Shown: positions 55,420 to 64,000 of the stretch, in pieces
Layout: the number at the start of each line of letters is the position of its first letter
Numbering within the stretch: the first letter of the stretch is position 1
Assembly: GCF_041860085.1 (NCBI RefSeq)
Contig: NZ_CP124747.1
Location: 6,843,001 to 6,907,000 of the forward strand
Origin: Schlesneria sp. DSM 10557
Lineage (GTDB): Bacteria > Planctomycetota > Planctomycetia > Planctomycetales > Planctomycetaceae
Direction of reading: 5' to 3'
Length of the DNA: 64,000 nucleotides
Notes under the pieces: model-generated
The model's input: the letters and a program-made list of their open reading frames with translations, nothing else
What the model was told of the DNA's origin: nothing
The model's database searches: none
Program-made: the position numbers and the translations under genes

Positions 55420-55447
55420 GCTGGCGACATCTTGAGATGTCGCCAGC
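55411..55447 (-). terminator. terminator downstream of zwf
   Basis: A perfect 12-bp stem GCTGGCGACATC, 4-base loop and GATGTCGCCAGC is followed on the minus strand by TTGCTTTTT. It lies 83 bases past the zwf stop. A second hairpin at 55461..55483 (CCTCTTGAC/GTCAAGAGG) sits between. Confidence 0.85.
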
Positions 55448-55460
55448 CTTCAGGTTTATC

Positions 55461-55483
55461 CCTCTTGACCCCCAGTCAAGAGG
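55461..55483. repeat. second hairpin next to the zwf terminator
   Basis: A 9-bp perfect inverted repeat with a 5-base loop, 13 bases upstream (in zwf direction) of the T-tailed terminator. It may add to termination or stabilise the transcript end. Confidence 0.6.
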
Positions 55484-55529
55484 TCGCCTTCTCTTTCGGA
55501 AATCTAATGGCCGATTCTGCCGTAGCGAG

Positions 55530-57107
55530 TTACTTGGTCGGGGAGCGCCAGTTGTGGCCCTCACTCTGCAGCAGTTGATCAGCGGCACGTGGGCCCCAGG
55601 TCCCGCTGCGATAGGGCTCGGGCACAATCTTGTGCTGGTTCCAGTAATCCAGGATCGGTGTGACGAACTTCCAGGCGGCTTCCAGTTCATCGCTGCGCAT
55701 GAACAGCGTGGAATCACCACGAAGGACATCCAGCAACAGTCGCTCGTACGCTTCAGGCAATGGCTGGGTAAATGTCTTGTAGTCGAAGTCCATCGTGACG
55801 GGATGAATCTGATACTGCATGCCCGGGCGCTTTGTCGAGAACGACAGTTTGATCGATTCACTCGGCTGGATCCGGAACACCAGCTTGTTCGGTTTGGCAC
55901 CGACCAATGCGCACATGTCGCCGTCACACTCCACCGTATTAAACAGATTCAGCGGTGGGTGTTTGAACTGGATGGCGATTTCGGACACGCGTGCAGGAAG
56001 TCGCTTACCGGTTCTGAGATAAAAGGGAACGCCGGCCCAGCGCCAATTGTCCACTTGCACCTTCATCGCGACATAAGTCTCGGTGCGGGAATCCTGCGGG
56101 ATTCGCTCTTCACTCAAGTAGCTGATGGCCGATTTTCCATCGACAGTTCCGGCGGAGTACTGGCCCGAGACGACCCAGTTCGAAATATCGCCAGGATTTC
56201 CCGGGCTCAGGGCCTTAATGACTTTGAGCTTTTCTTCGTGAAGGTCATCCGAATTAAATAAGGCAGGTGGCTCCATCGCAATCAAGCAAAGTAATTGCAG
56301 GACGTGATTCTGTAAGACGTCTCTGAGCGCGCCCGAGTTGTCATAGTAACCACCGCGACCTCGTTCGAGCCCTTGTGATTCCGCGACCGTGATCTGAATA
56401 TGATCAACATGGTTTCGGTTCAGGAGCGGTTCAAAGATCGAGTTGCCGAAGCGGAACAGCAAGATGTTCTGAACGGTCTCCTTACCCAGATAGTGATCGA
56501 TACGAAAGATCTGCTGTTCGCGAAGCAGCCGGCGAAGATTACCGCTCAGTTCTTGTGACGAAGCCAGGTCGTGACCAAATGGCTTTTCAAAGACCACTCG
56601 CAGCCAATTCTCGTCATCCCGTCCGGGGATCATCTCTGCAGCACCCAGGTGCTCGACCGCGGGCAGGAAGAGGTCCGGCGATGTTGCCATGTAGACGATG
56701 CGATTACTGCCGGTCCCCTGTTGTTGCTCGATTTCCTCCAGTTGCTGCTTGAACTGGGCGTAGCCGTCGGAGACGGAAATATCCAGTTGCCGATAGAAGA
56801 GTCGATTTGAGAAGCGTGCCCATTGTTCGGGGGTAATCTCACCTCCGCGAAACTGTCCTCCCATCGCTTCGAAGATTTCGTTTCGGAAAACTTCGTCCGT
56901 CTTTTCCCGCCGCGCAACGCCGATGATCGGCGAACGATCGCAAAGGAATCCATCGTGCCATAAGTCGAAGAGAGCAGGAAGCAGCTTCCGGGCCGTCAGA
57001 TCGCCAGATGCACCAAAAATTACGACGCTTGCCGTTTCTGGCGTGGGGCGGTACGTCGTTTTTTCGGCAGGGTCACTGGAGGAGGAAGGGGCTTTGCTTT
57101 CCGACAT
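55530..57107 (-). CDS. zwf: glucose-6-phosphate dehydrogenase
   Basis: This is a 525-residue cytosolic enzyme, the NADP-dependent first step of the pentose phosphate pathway. Motifs: the GASGDLTARKLLPALFDL Rossmann loop, the active-site RIDHYLGKETVQNIL, and RTGKRLPARVSEIAIQFK in the sugar-binding region. The N-terminal 20 residues are Ser/Pro rich and extra. TAGGAA lies about 8 bases before the ATG. Downstream are a strong terminator and hairpin; upstream is the purine nucleoside phosphorylase gene. No gluconolactonase gene is adjacent. With pgm at 29733 it covers glucose phosphate entry. Confidence 0.96.
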   Translation of the reverse strand: MSESKAPSSSSDPAEKTTYRPTPETASVVIFGASGDLTARKLLPALFDLWHDGFLCDRSPIIGVARREKTDEVFRNEIFEAMGGQFRGGEITPEQWARFSNRLFYRQLDISVSDGYAQFKQQLEEIEQQQGTGSNRIVYMATSPDLFLPAVEHLGAAEMIPGRDDENWLRVVFEKPFGHDLASSQELSGNLRRLLREQQIFRIDHYLGKETVQNILLFRFGNSIFEPLLNRNHVDHIQITVAESQGLERGRGGYYDNSGALRDVLQNHVLQLLCLIAMEPPALFNSDDLHEEKLKVIKALSPGNPGDISNWVVSGQYSAGTVDGKSAISYLSEERIPQDSRTETYVAMKVQVDNWRWAGVPFYLRTGKRLPARVSEIAIQFKHPPLNLFNTVECDGDMCALVGAKPNKLVFRIQPSESIKLSFSTKRPGMQYQIHPVTMDFDYKTFTQPLPEAYERLLLDVLRGDSTLFMRSDELEAAWKFVTPILDYWNQHKIVPEPYRSGTWGPRAADQLLQSEGHNWRSPTK

Positions 57108-57262
57108 GAGACATTCCTAATAAGGCACACTAACTGCCAGCCCTGGACTGCTGGCCACTGCATGAAAAGACTGAAGGGCTTGCGTGGAACACGGAGCGGG
57201 AATCAATTGTCCTGACATTGTCCCCGTCATCCAGAAAACGAAGGCAAGCCCCTGCGAAATGG

Positions 57263-58087
57263 TTACGAAATGTGTTCGATCACACGGGGAATGAGTCTAG
57301 CGAGTTTTTCTCCGCCGATCGCCGCATTGGCCAGAATCTTCGGCACGTCTGCCGGTTCCAGATGGTCGGGCAGACAGAGATCTGTGACGACCGAAAAGCC
57401 GAGTACTTTCATCCCGCCGTGAACGGCGACCAGTACCTCGGGGACAGTCGACATACCAACGACGTCGGCTCCCATTGCCTTCAGCATACGGTATTCAGCA
57501 CGCGTCTCGAGGTTGGGACCTGGTACGGCAACGAACACACCTTTATGCAGGTGAATGCCTTCTTCCAGTGCCGATGCGCGAGCGATCTGGATCAGCGATC
57601 GAGTATAGGGCTCGCAAAGATCAGGCCAGCGGGGGCCCAGACGGTCGTCATTTACGCCGCGTAGCGGATTGTCGGGCATCAGGTTGATGTGATCTTCGAG
57701 AATGACAAGATCTGCCAGATCCAGCTGCGGATTGATCCCACCCGCAGCGTTGGTCACCAGCAGCACTTCTGCTCCCAGAGCGCGCATGACCCGAACCGGG
57801 AACGTGACCTGTTCAAGACTATAGCCTTCGTAGTAATGGAACCGTCCCTCCATCGCGATGACCGGCTTGCCACGAAGAAGACCGCAGACCAGCCGCCCGG
57901 CATGAGTCGGTGCCGTTGAGACAGGAAAGTGCGGAATTTCGGAGTAAGGAATGCTGGCCTGTTGTTCGATCTGTTCGGCGAGTCCTCCCAGTCCTGTACC
58001 CAGGATCAAGCCGACTTTCGGCGTCCCCTGCCAGATCTTCCGTAGGTAGGTCGTAGCTTCATTGATCTGATCCCACAAGCACGGCAT
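57263..58087 (-). CDS. punA: purine nucleoside phosphorylase (trimeric type)
   Basis: The 274-residue cytosolic enzyme splits inosine or guanosine with phosphate. It shows [12 protein letters not shown] with the phosphate-binding Gly/Thr loop, the phosphate-binding [17 protein letters not shown], and the purine-binding [13 protein letters not shown], with Asp in VVTDLCLPD. The length and motifs fit the trimeric PNP group, not the hexameric DeoD group. CAGGAG stands 9 bases before the ATG. Next to zwf but with 155 bases between; co-transcription is possible. Confidence 0.94.
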   Translation of the reverse strand: MPCLWDQINEATTYLRKIWQGTPKVGLILGTGLGGLAEQIEQQASIPYSEIPHFPVSTAPTHAGRLVCGLLRGKPVIAMEGRFHYYEGYSLEQVTFPVRVMRALGAEVLLVTNAAGGINPQLDLADLVILEDHINLMPDNPLRGVNDDRLGPRWPDLCEPYTRSLIQIARASALEEGIHLHKGVFVAVPGPNLETRAEYRMLKAMGADVVGMSTVPEVLVAVHGGMKVLGFSVVTDLCLPDHLEPADVPKILANAAIGGEKLARLIPRVIEHIS

Positions 58088-58219
58088 TCCGGCGACTCCT
58101 GTATGGTAACTGAGAGAAATAACTGGGGCGTATCAAAATGCGAAACACCGGTCGGCATGTGAGCCGGCCGGTGCTGCGATCTATTCAACACAACAACGCA
58201 TTAGACTGCGAAGTGACGA

Positions 58220-58453
58220 TTAGTAATCATCGTCATCGTCGTCATCATCATCGTCGTCATCGTCATCATCATCGTCGTCGTCATCAAAATCATCTTCTTC
58301 GTCGTCGAACTCATCGTCATCGAAATCGTCGAAGTCGTCCTCGAGATCCTCTTCGTCGTCGAGATCTTCGAGTTCGTCATCATCTTCAAAATCATCGTCA
58401 TCGCCGAAGCCATCTTCGTCATCGCCGGGGGCGACATCGTCATCATCAGCCAT
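58220..58453 (-). CDS. Asp-rich acidic protein with 20-Asp tail
   Basis: The start at 58453 gives 77 residues (MADDDDVAPGDDEDGFGDDD and on), almost only Asp, Glu and a few hydrophobic residues. It ends in 20 consecutive Asp and a Tyr before the stop. The tail is encoded by an irregular run of GAT/GAC triplets, about 60 bases. It is certainly disordered and may bind calcium or basic partners. No ribosome binding site is seen; an in-frame ATG at 58561 (MTRVLLEEEHVLASWLPKSP) with GAGG upstream, or one at 58705, would add an N-terminal part. Triplet-repeat slippage can change the tail length. The function is unknown. Confidence 0.6.
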   Translation of the reverse strand: MADDDDVAPGDDEDGFGDDDDFEDDDELEDLDDEEDLEDDFDDFDDDEFDDEEDDFDDDDDDDDDDDDDDDDDDDDY

Positions 58454-59314
58454 GCGTGGTGCAACAACTACATCTGTGAAAGCACCTGAGAAGATTCCTC
58501 CAGGTGACTTCGGGAGCCAAGAGGCCAGTACGTGTTCTTCTTCGAGCAAGACTCTCGTCATCGGAGCAAACCTCAAATACTCGGACTTTCGGAACGCATC
58601 AATTGATACAAGTAAACAGTGCATATATTCAAAAACTGCAAGGCCATTGTTGCCAACCCATCGCTTGCGCTTCCTCAATAACGATCGATTGCTTCGGCCT
58701 TGCAATCCAACTTCTTCGTACGTAAAGCCAATTCGATAGAACCATTAGTCGAGTTGTCTTACGTTGTCAAGCGGGGAAGCGGATCGAATTTTCTTTCTGC
58801 GGGGATGATCGGTTTTCCCCGTCAGACGGTCTGTCGAATATGAAAAACCACCTTGGTTTTTTGTGCTTCTACGACCATTTGCTGACACGATCGCTCTATT
58901 CGGAATTCTCGTGGCAGGACTTCAGGCCCGTTTTGTGAAATTGAGTCAGAGAATGACCGTGACCTCTTAGCATCCGTTCACCAGATCGCCAGGCATCTGA
59001 AGCCGACGGGAGCGCACTCGACGATGCTGGAGTCCCTCTTCACGGTGTCCGTGCGGGCTGTGCTTTCCGTCCTTCTTCCGGAAGGACCTGGAACGAGGGG
59101 ACACTGCCCACCGAGGGTCTGGTAAGTGCTGCGGCTGAGTGATCAAGCGGCTGACACCGAAATTGAGTCGTACGGCAGCTCGCGTCGGGAAAGGACTCCC
59201 TTGAAACGGAATTCGAATCAGGGAAATCGCTTGCACCAGATACTGCCCGGCCAGCATGGACCCAGAAACCGGGGTTCGCTGTCTGCTGGACCGAGCGGGT
59301 TTGCCATCGGTGAT
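58454..59314. other. intergenic region between the Asp-rich and exonuclease genes
   Basis: The region partly overlaps possible 5' extensions of the Asp-rich gene. An ORF at 59257 down to 58967 (96 residues, basic, Arg-rich) and a plus-strand ORF at 58452..58739 have no supporting evidence. I see no RNA gene or repeat. Confidence 0.35.
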
Positions 59315-60385
59315 TTAGACCTCGAGGACTTCCGTGGAAACGGGTCGGTCTGTGCGACCCCCCTCTGCGGCTTGGTCACCCGGAATTCTGGGCGGTTTCC
59401 GACAGCGCGGGGTCCGCATTGGCAAGGCTTCGTAGCCCCGGGATTTGAGTTCCGTGACGAACTCATCAATGTAGCCATGGGTCACCATGACCCGCTCGGC
59501 ACCCGTCGCCGCAATCGCCGAAAGCAGTTCGGCATGGTCCGCATGGTCGGACAGAGGAAACCCTTGATGAACGCGTCGGACACGGTGACCATCGGGCAGT
59601 GTCATCCAGCCCGATGCGAACCCCGTGTTGAAATTCCCGAGATGCGGAAATCCCTGTGTCCAGCGAGCGGCCGGTGGCTGCAGAATCAACGATCGATTCC
59701 ATTCATCAAGCGTCATGCCTGCATTGGGGGTTCTCACGGCGGGAAGGGGGATTCCGCTTTGTCGGTAAAGGACGTTCACGGATTCGATGTCCCGATGTGC
59801 GAAGACGGGACCAATCGACAAGTCGAGTCCGGCCAGCAGCCGTTGCGATTTGCCCAAGGCGTAGCCGAAGAGAAAACTGGCGACGCCCTGCTCCTGATTG
59901 GCTTTCCACCACGCATGAATCTTGTCGAACGTCGCCTCTTGGGGTTCCCATTGAAAGATGGGGCGGGCGAAGGTCGACTCGGTGACGAACGTATGGCAGC
60001 GGATCGGTTCAAATGCAGCACACGTCGCATCCGGTGCCACCTTGTAGTCACCAGAGATCACCCAGACTTCGCCTTTGTACTCGGCCCGGACTTGAGCCGA
60101 ACCGAGGATGTGTCCGGCGGGATGAAGCGAAACTTTCACTCCGTTGAGATCGATTGATTCGCCGAACGCCAATCCTTCAATGCGGGCATGCTGTCCCATG
60201 CGAGACCAGAGGATCAGTCGGCCCGATTCCGCCGTGACGTAGCGCTTCGATCCTCGGACAGCGTGATCGGCATGCGCGTGAGTGATGACCGCAGTCGCGA
60301 CAGGGGCCCACGGATCGATGTAGAACGCCCCACGTGGGCAAAAGAGTCCTGCATCACTGATTTTGAACAACGGCTCACGCGACAT
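59315..60385 (-). CDS. ligase-associated-type DNA exonuclease (metallo-beta-lactamase fold)
   Basis: The 356-residue protein has the metallo-beta-lactamase/beta-CASP site HAHADH near residue 37, an Asp in ISGDYK with its upstream His in PAGHILGSAQVRAEYKGEV, and a late SDHADHAELL. It resembles the exonucleases that in many bacteria sit beside an ATP-dependent DNA ligase and an Lhr-type helicase. Such neighbours are not seen in this window. The C-terminal about 35 residues (PMRTPRCRKPPRIPGDQAAE) look degenerate and are longer than usual. AAGGAAA lies about 12 bases before the ATG. Nuclease activity is inferred by family. Confidence 0.85.
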   Translation of the reverse strand: MSREPLFKISDAGLFCPRGAFYIDPWAPVATAVITHAHADHAVRGSKRYVTAESGRLILWSRMGQHARIEGLAFGESIDLNGVKVSLHPAGHILGSAQVRAEYKGEVWVISGDYKVAPDATCAAFEPIRCHTFVTESTFARPIFQWEPQEATFDKIHAWWKANQEQGVASFLFGYALGKSQRLLAGLDLSIGPVFAHRDIESVNVLYRQSGIPLPAVRTPNAGMTLDEWNRSLILQPPAARWTQGFPHLGNFNTGFASGWMTLPDGHRVRRVHQGFPLSDHADHAELLSAIAATGAERVMVTHGYIDEFVTELKSRGYEALPMRTPRCRKPPRIPGDQAAEGGRTDRPVSTEVLEV

Positions 60386-60796
60386 GAGACAACGATTTCC
60401 TTTACTGAGTTCCGCTTCACTTTATCCACGCAGAGACTGACGCATTTTGAATGCGGAGGTTCTGACTGTGTATCCCGTCACGGACTCGAAATAGCTCGAA
60501 AACTCTCGCTGAAGCCTGGCCACGCTACGGGCATTTCGACCCTCGCCAGGCGCTTGTTCCTCGAAGAAGGGCACACGGCAACTTAACGGCATCTCTCGCG
60601 ATTCACAAATGCGTCGATCAAGTTACAGCCCGCGACCGGTTCTGTGTTTTTTAGGCCCGCAAATCAGTACTGCAGCGAATCAGGTACAGGGGCTCTATTT
60701 CAGCGAATCCACGAATGTTTCGTACGACCTCCATCGAGGTGTCTCTTCAGGTCCTGGTTTTCGCCACCTCGCTTCCGCCTTCGAATCGGGTATCAA
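60386..60796. other. intergenic region without recognised feature
   Basis: The gap lies between the exonuclease start and the MMPL stop on the same strand. Random ORFs only; the exonuclease promoter should be here. Confidence 0.4.
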
Positions 60797-63160
60797 TCAC
60801 GTCTTGTCTGACTGCGCGATCTCACCCTTCGCAGGTTCCGCGTAAAGCGAGAGGATTGCCGGCAGCACGATCAGATCGCCGATCATCGCCGTCAGCATGG
60901 TCATCACCCCCATGCTGGCGAAGATCCGCTGATCTCGCATGTCGCTGAATGTGACCGTGGCAAAACCGGCGACCAGCACCATGGTCGTCATCAGCATCGA
61001 AGTCCCTACCGCTTCGAAAGATGCCCTGATCGCCTGATTGCGGGAACTCGACCGGGGCAGTTCTTCCTGGAACCGGGTCAGAAAATGAATCGTGTCATCG
61101 ACGGCGATTCCCAGACAAATGGTAAAGCAGCAGACGGTGACGATCTCCAGTGGCTGGCCTGTAAAGACCATCCACGTGGCGCAGATGACGAGCGGAAAGA
61201 TGTTGGGAATCATGGCGATCAGTCCGATGCGGACGGACCTGAAGACCAGTCCGAGCACGCAGATGATAATGAAGGTTTCGCTGCCCAGGCTGGAGCCCAG
61301 ATCCAGTGCAATTCGGTAAAGATCACGCCAGCGGTGAATCGCTGGCCCCGCCAGATGCACGTGGAAATCAGGATGTTCGCTCATGATCTGCGCGAGGCGA
61401 CTCTCGATTCGCTCGAAAACCGTGCTGTACTGAGCGATGCCAATGTCCTGAACTCGAAAGGTGACCGTCGCGGACAGGTCTTCCGGTTTGTAAAACGCCC
61501 GCTTGAGCGGTGCAGGCAGCAGCTCGATCATTGAGGCACGTTCTTCCGTGGGGCTGTCGCCGGGCAGTGCATCGAGCAGGCTGCGAATCGAAATCGGCGT
61601 GCCGATCAATGGCTCGGATCTGAGCAGGTCGTCGACTGCGACGATCACCTTCAGGACCTCAGGTGAATCCGAGGGAATGTTTGCCGACCAGCGAATCTTC
61701 ACTTCGGAAAATTCCAGTCCTCCCAAGGCACGATCCATCTGATGCAGGGCCTTCGTCGCTTCGGCTCGTTCCGGAAGGAAGCTGGACCGCCGCTCGTCGG
61801 GCCGCAACTGAGAAGCAATTGCGGCACAGATAAGTGTCACGGCGATGCCCATCCACGCAATCGGCTTCGGCCGCTTCAGCACCCAGTCGACGATTCCGGT
61901 CACCCGATGCAGGTGCTTTTCGACGAAGCCTTCGTTGTGCTCCACAGGTTCCAGACGGATTCCCATGATCCGGTGGCCGAACACGCGGCGGAAAAACTGA
62001 GCCGTCCTGGAAAAGTAGGCCAGGGGAATGACAAGCAGAATCGCGATGACCGTCAGGACCACCCCGAGGACGCAGCTCCAGCCGAATTCCCGAACAACCA
62101 CGTGCTGAGCCAGCGAGAGCGACCAGAAGCCGATGCTGGTGGTGATGGCAGTCAGAAAGCAGGCCAGCCCGACTTCCTGCAGACCCGCTTTTGCCGCGAC
62201 TCGTTCACTCATTCCCGCCGCATGGAATCGCCGAATCTGCACCATCAGATGCACGCCGTCCGCCAGGCCGATCAGGCTGAGCATCACTGGCAATACAACG
62301 TCGTTGAAGGGATTGTCCTGCACGTTGAAGAAATTGAGAAACCCGACGGTCCAGTAGATCCCCAGGACGGGGCCCAGCGAGACAATGACGACCGAGACGA
62401 TTCCGCGGAAGAGGATCGCCGCCATGACCAGAACCACGCCGTAGCCAATCACGCGAAACTTGATGTTATTCTTTTCATGGGTCTGCTCCATCGTCAGCCG
62501 GAGTGGTACCTGTCCCGTCACCGCCACTGTGAATTTGACTTCCGGAAATTCCGCCAACGCCTGTTCGGCGGCTCGTCTGAGGTTGACCGTGCAGTCATCG
62601 TCGCTGGTGATGTAAAGCCAGTCAAAATTGACGAGCACAATCAATGTTCGACCGTCTGGCGACAGCAACTGCCCTTTCACCAGGGGATTCGCCAAAGCGT
62701 GCTCACGGGCAGCGGCAAACCGGGCGGGTGAGGCCTGTGAGTGGGGAAAAAGGGGTTCGCGCAGACCGAAGATATTGAGCACCGGAACCCGGTCCATCCA
62801 CAGCACCTTCCAGACGTACGGAAGTGACTCGAGTGACTGGACCATGTGACGCAGGGCCTGAGCGCCCGCGGGTGTGAAGATCGAATCAGACTCAATGACC
62901 AGGATCGCATCGGATCGGGTGAGATCCAGTGCTTCGACCTGCGGACGGGGTTTCACAACCGGTTGCTCGGTCGGTGCCGCCGGGGCGGCGGCTGGCGCTT
63001 CGTTTACGACGGGCTTCGGCAGGAATAGATTCCTGACAAGGTCAGGGTCGATGTAGCCCACCGTGGCGACGGAAGTGATCAGGACCAGGATCAGTACGGC
63101 CCAGATGGGGCGATCGACGATCCAGGCGGTCGAGCGTCCGAAGCTATGCGAAATTGACAA
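60797..63160 (-). CDS. MMPL/RND-family exporter
   Basis: This is a 787-residue polytopic inner-membrane protein. An N-terminal helix (PIWAVLILVLITSVATVGYI) and two large periplasmic loops precede two sets of hydrophobic helices. Typical RND acidic motifs are present, such as MLSLIGLADGVHLMVQIRRF in the first half and ICLGIAVDDTIHFLTRFQEE in the second, with the Asp residues expected for proton transfer. A Pro/Ala-rich linker (PAAAPAAPTEQPVVKPR) follows the first helix. It could export lipids such as hopanoids, but the cargo is not identifiable. It starts with TTG preceded by GAGGG, 23 bases after the upstream gene's stop, so the two are co-transcribed. Confidence 0.9.
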   Translation of the reverse strand: MSISHSFGRSTAWIVDRPIWAVLILVLITSVATVGYIDPDLVRNLFLPKPVVNEAPAAAPAAPTEQPVVKPRPQVEALDLTRSDAILVIESDSIFTPAGAQALRHMVQSLESLPYVWKVLWMDRVPVLNIFGLREPLFPHSQASPARFAAAREHALANPLVKGQLLSPDGRTLIVLVNFDWLYITSDDDCTVNLRRAAEQALAEFPEVKFTVAVTGQVPLRLTMEQTHEKNNIKFRVIGYGVVLVMAAILFRGIVSVVIVSLGPVLGIYWTVGFLNFFNVQDNPFNDVVLPVMLSLIGLADGVHLMVQIRRFHAAGMSERVAAKAGLQEVGLACFLTAITTSIGFWSLSLAQHVVVREFGWSCVLGVVLTVIAILLVIPLAYFSRTAQFFRRVFGHRIMGIRLEPVEHNEGFVEKHLHRVTGIVDWVLKRPKPIAWMGIAVTLICAAIASQLRPDERRSSFLPERAEATKALHQMDRALGGLEFSEVKIRWSANIPSDSPEVLKVIVAVDDLLRSEPLIGTPISIRSLLDALPGDSPTEERASMIELLPAPLKRAFYKPEDLSATVTFRVQDIGIAQYSTVFERIESRLAQIMSEHPDFHVHLAGPAIHRWRDLYRIALDLGSSLGSETFIIICVLGLVFRSVRIGLIAMIPNIFPLVICATWMVFTGQPLEIVTVCCFTICLGIAVDDTIHFLTRFQEELPRSSSRNQAIRASFEAVGTSMLMTTMVLVAGFATVTFSDMRDQRIFASMGVMTMLTAMIGDLIVLPAILSLYAEPAKGEIAQSDKT

Positions 63161-63183
63161 TCCAGACCCTCGTTCCGTGTGCT

Positions 63184-64000
63184 CTATCGTTGAGGCCGGC
63201 CCCGTTCTGCTGCTGACCGAATCTCTTCACGACTCAGTTTTCCGTCGGCGTCGCTGTCATACTGGTAGAACGCGTACCTGCGGAAGCCGAGCGGAGTTTC
63301 GTGTTTCTCAACGACACCGTCCTGATTTTTGTCGAACCGCTTGAAGAAATCGGTCACAAATTGTTCCACCGATTGCGTGTTGACTTTCTCCGATGCCGAT
63401 TTGACGATCAGCTTCCGCTTGCTCGCCTGAGGCTCGCTCTCCTGTTGAGAATCCCGTGGCTCAGAGACTTCGAAGAAGGTCACTGCCATTTCTTCCCACG
63501 TTTGGTCTCCCCACGTTACGGTCTGTGAGGGATCCGGATTCGCGGGGTTCCCCGCTGAATTGTCGAAGTGGGCCGTAAACATCAATTCGTCGAGTTGATC
63601 CAGCTTCAGGGGCGTGGTCAGTTCATAGACATGCTGCCAGTTGAAGTCGTAGCGCGGGACATCCAGCAGGGTCTGGACGGAGTCCCCGCGTCGACCTGCC
63701 ACCTGAATTGCTTTTCCCCGGACGTGCATGTGCGGGACGATCGCGAGCAGCTCAGCCCGTTTAGGGAACCAGCTAACGCTGGAATGAACTGCAAAGTCGG
63801 CCGCATGAGGCGGAATCTCGAACTCCTGATCGATCCCCAGCAGGGTGAAAACCTCGTGGGTCACTTCCGACTCGGGAATGAATGTCAATCCGATCTGAGT
63901 CAGGTCTTCCTGCGGGGCTCCGTTGGGGGTGTAATGCATCTGGAAGACAAGTTTGGAACCGGCGGGAACACGGCGGGCGTATCCCGGCGCCATGGTAAAG
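63184..64000 (-). CDS. copper-monooxygenase-like protein with C-terminal EF hands (5' end outside window)
   Basis: The frame stays open to the window edge, so only the last 272 residues are seen. They contain YARRVPAGSKLVFQMHYTPN, then EIPPHAADFAV, and LLAIVPHMHVRGKAIQV with the His-X-His motif as in the Cu-binding C-terminal domain of type II ascorbate-dependent monooxygenases. An EF-hand pair follows near the end (DKNQDGVVEKHE and DSDADGKLSREE). In planctomycetes this domain often follows a redoxin and cytochrome-type part, which would lie outside. It is likely periplasmic. The start at 63993 inside the ORF is not a real start. Confidence 0.8.
   Translation of the reverse strand, partial: FTMAPGYARRVPAGSKLVFQMHYTPNGAPQEDLTQIGLTFIPESEVTHEVFTLLGIDQEFEIPPHAADFAVHSSVSWFPKRAELLAIVPHMHVRGKAIQVAGRRGDSVQTLLDVPRYDFNWQHVYELTTPLKLDQLDELMFTAHFDNSAGNPANPDPSQTVTWGDQTWEEMAVTFFEVSEPRDSQQESEPQASKRKLIVKSASEKVNTQSVEQFVTDFFKRFDKNQDGVVEKHETPLGFRRYAFYQYDSDADGKLSREEIRSAAERGRPQR

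Noticed and set aside
58201-58440. Trinucleotide array on the plus strand read as a low-complexity His/Arg-rich protein
   Set aside because: This is the complement of the Asp-rich coding sequence; the plus frame gives a repetitive shadow.
61742-62731. 329-residue plus-strand ORF opposite the MMPL gene
   Set aside because: Antisense shadow with Gln/His-rich composition and no known domain.

Overview
The window looks like an ordinary chromosomal stretch from a planctomycete, probably order Planctomycetales. The support is lineage-typical families: a DUF1559 pseudopilin-like protein (43144..44121), a cytochrome c/DUF1549/DUF1553 (PSD1) protein (22423..25821), a repeat-rich surface protein with an N-terminal LLEARRVLS motif instead of a classical signal peptide (49822..52977), a PqqD-M50-HlyD fusion, and many isolated genes with long spacers. 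Base composition is moderately GC-rich and even. I saw no rRNA, tRNA, insertion sequence, prophage or CRISPR array.

Layout. 0-5 kb: truncated YhcH-family gene, an SDR oxidoreductase, an OprP-type porin and an MnmE-like GTPase lacking the C-terminal Cys motif. 5-14.8 kb: an acidic stress-type small protein, a six-PAS hybrid histidine kinase, another small hydrophilic protein, a Tat-exported NHL propeller protein next to a secreted esterase-like hydrolase, and an MprF-C-terminus-like DUF2156 protein. 14.9-20 kb: a GNAT protein and a TetR regulator divergent from a DevB-DevC-DevA-type exporter operon, with a paired palindromic operator over the promoter. 20-29 kb: larB, nnrD, the PSD1 cytochrome protein, an aldehyde dehydrogenase of the 2,5-dioxovalerate type and a MATE exporter. 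29.7-33.7 kb: pgm and pyrC, then two very small ORFs. 33.7-39.9 kb, minus strand: HlyD adaptor, PqqD-M50-HlyD fusion, Pth2 and an MsbA-like ABC exporter. 40-49 kb: a PoxB-like enzyme, a lipoprotein/DUF1559 pair, gmhB, SDR, folC and a fatty-acid desaturase. 49.8-58.5 kb: the giant repeat protein, folP, a secreted regulatory-like-domain protein, zwf, a purine nucleoside phosphorylase and an Asp-rich protein ending in 20 Asp plus Tyr. 59-64 kb: a ligase-associated-type exonuclease, an MMPL/RND exporter and the C-terminal part of a copper-monooxygenase-like protein with EF hands.

How it works together. Housekeeping metabolism (pgm, zwf, pyrC, folC, folP, punA, pth2, larB, nnrD) is interspersed with envelope and export functions. 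The best candidate for an undescribed system is the 33.7-39.9 kb block. There a PqqD-like peptide-binding domain is fused to an intramembrane M50 protease and a HlyD barrel, beside a free HlyD protein and an ABC exporter. This architecture suggests peptide recognition, cleavage and export, but no precursor or modifying enzyme was identified. The clearest regulatory element is the duplicated TGAC-N6-GTCA operator between the TetR gene and the Dev-type operon.
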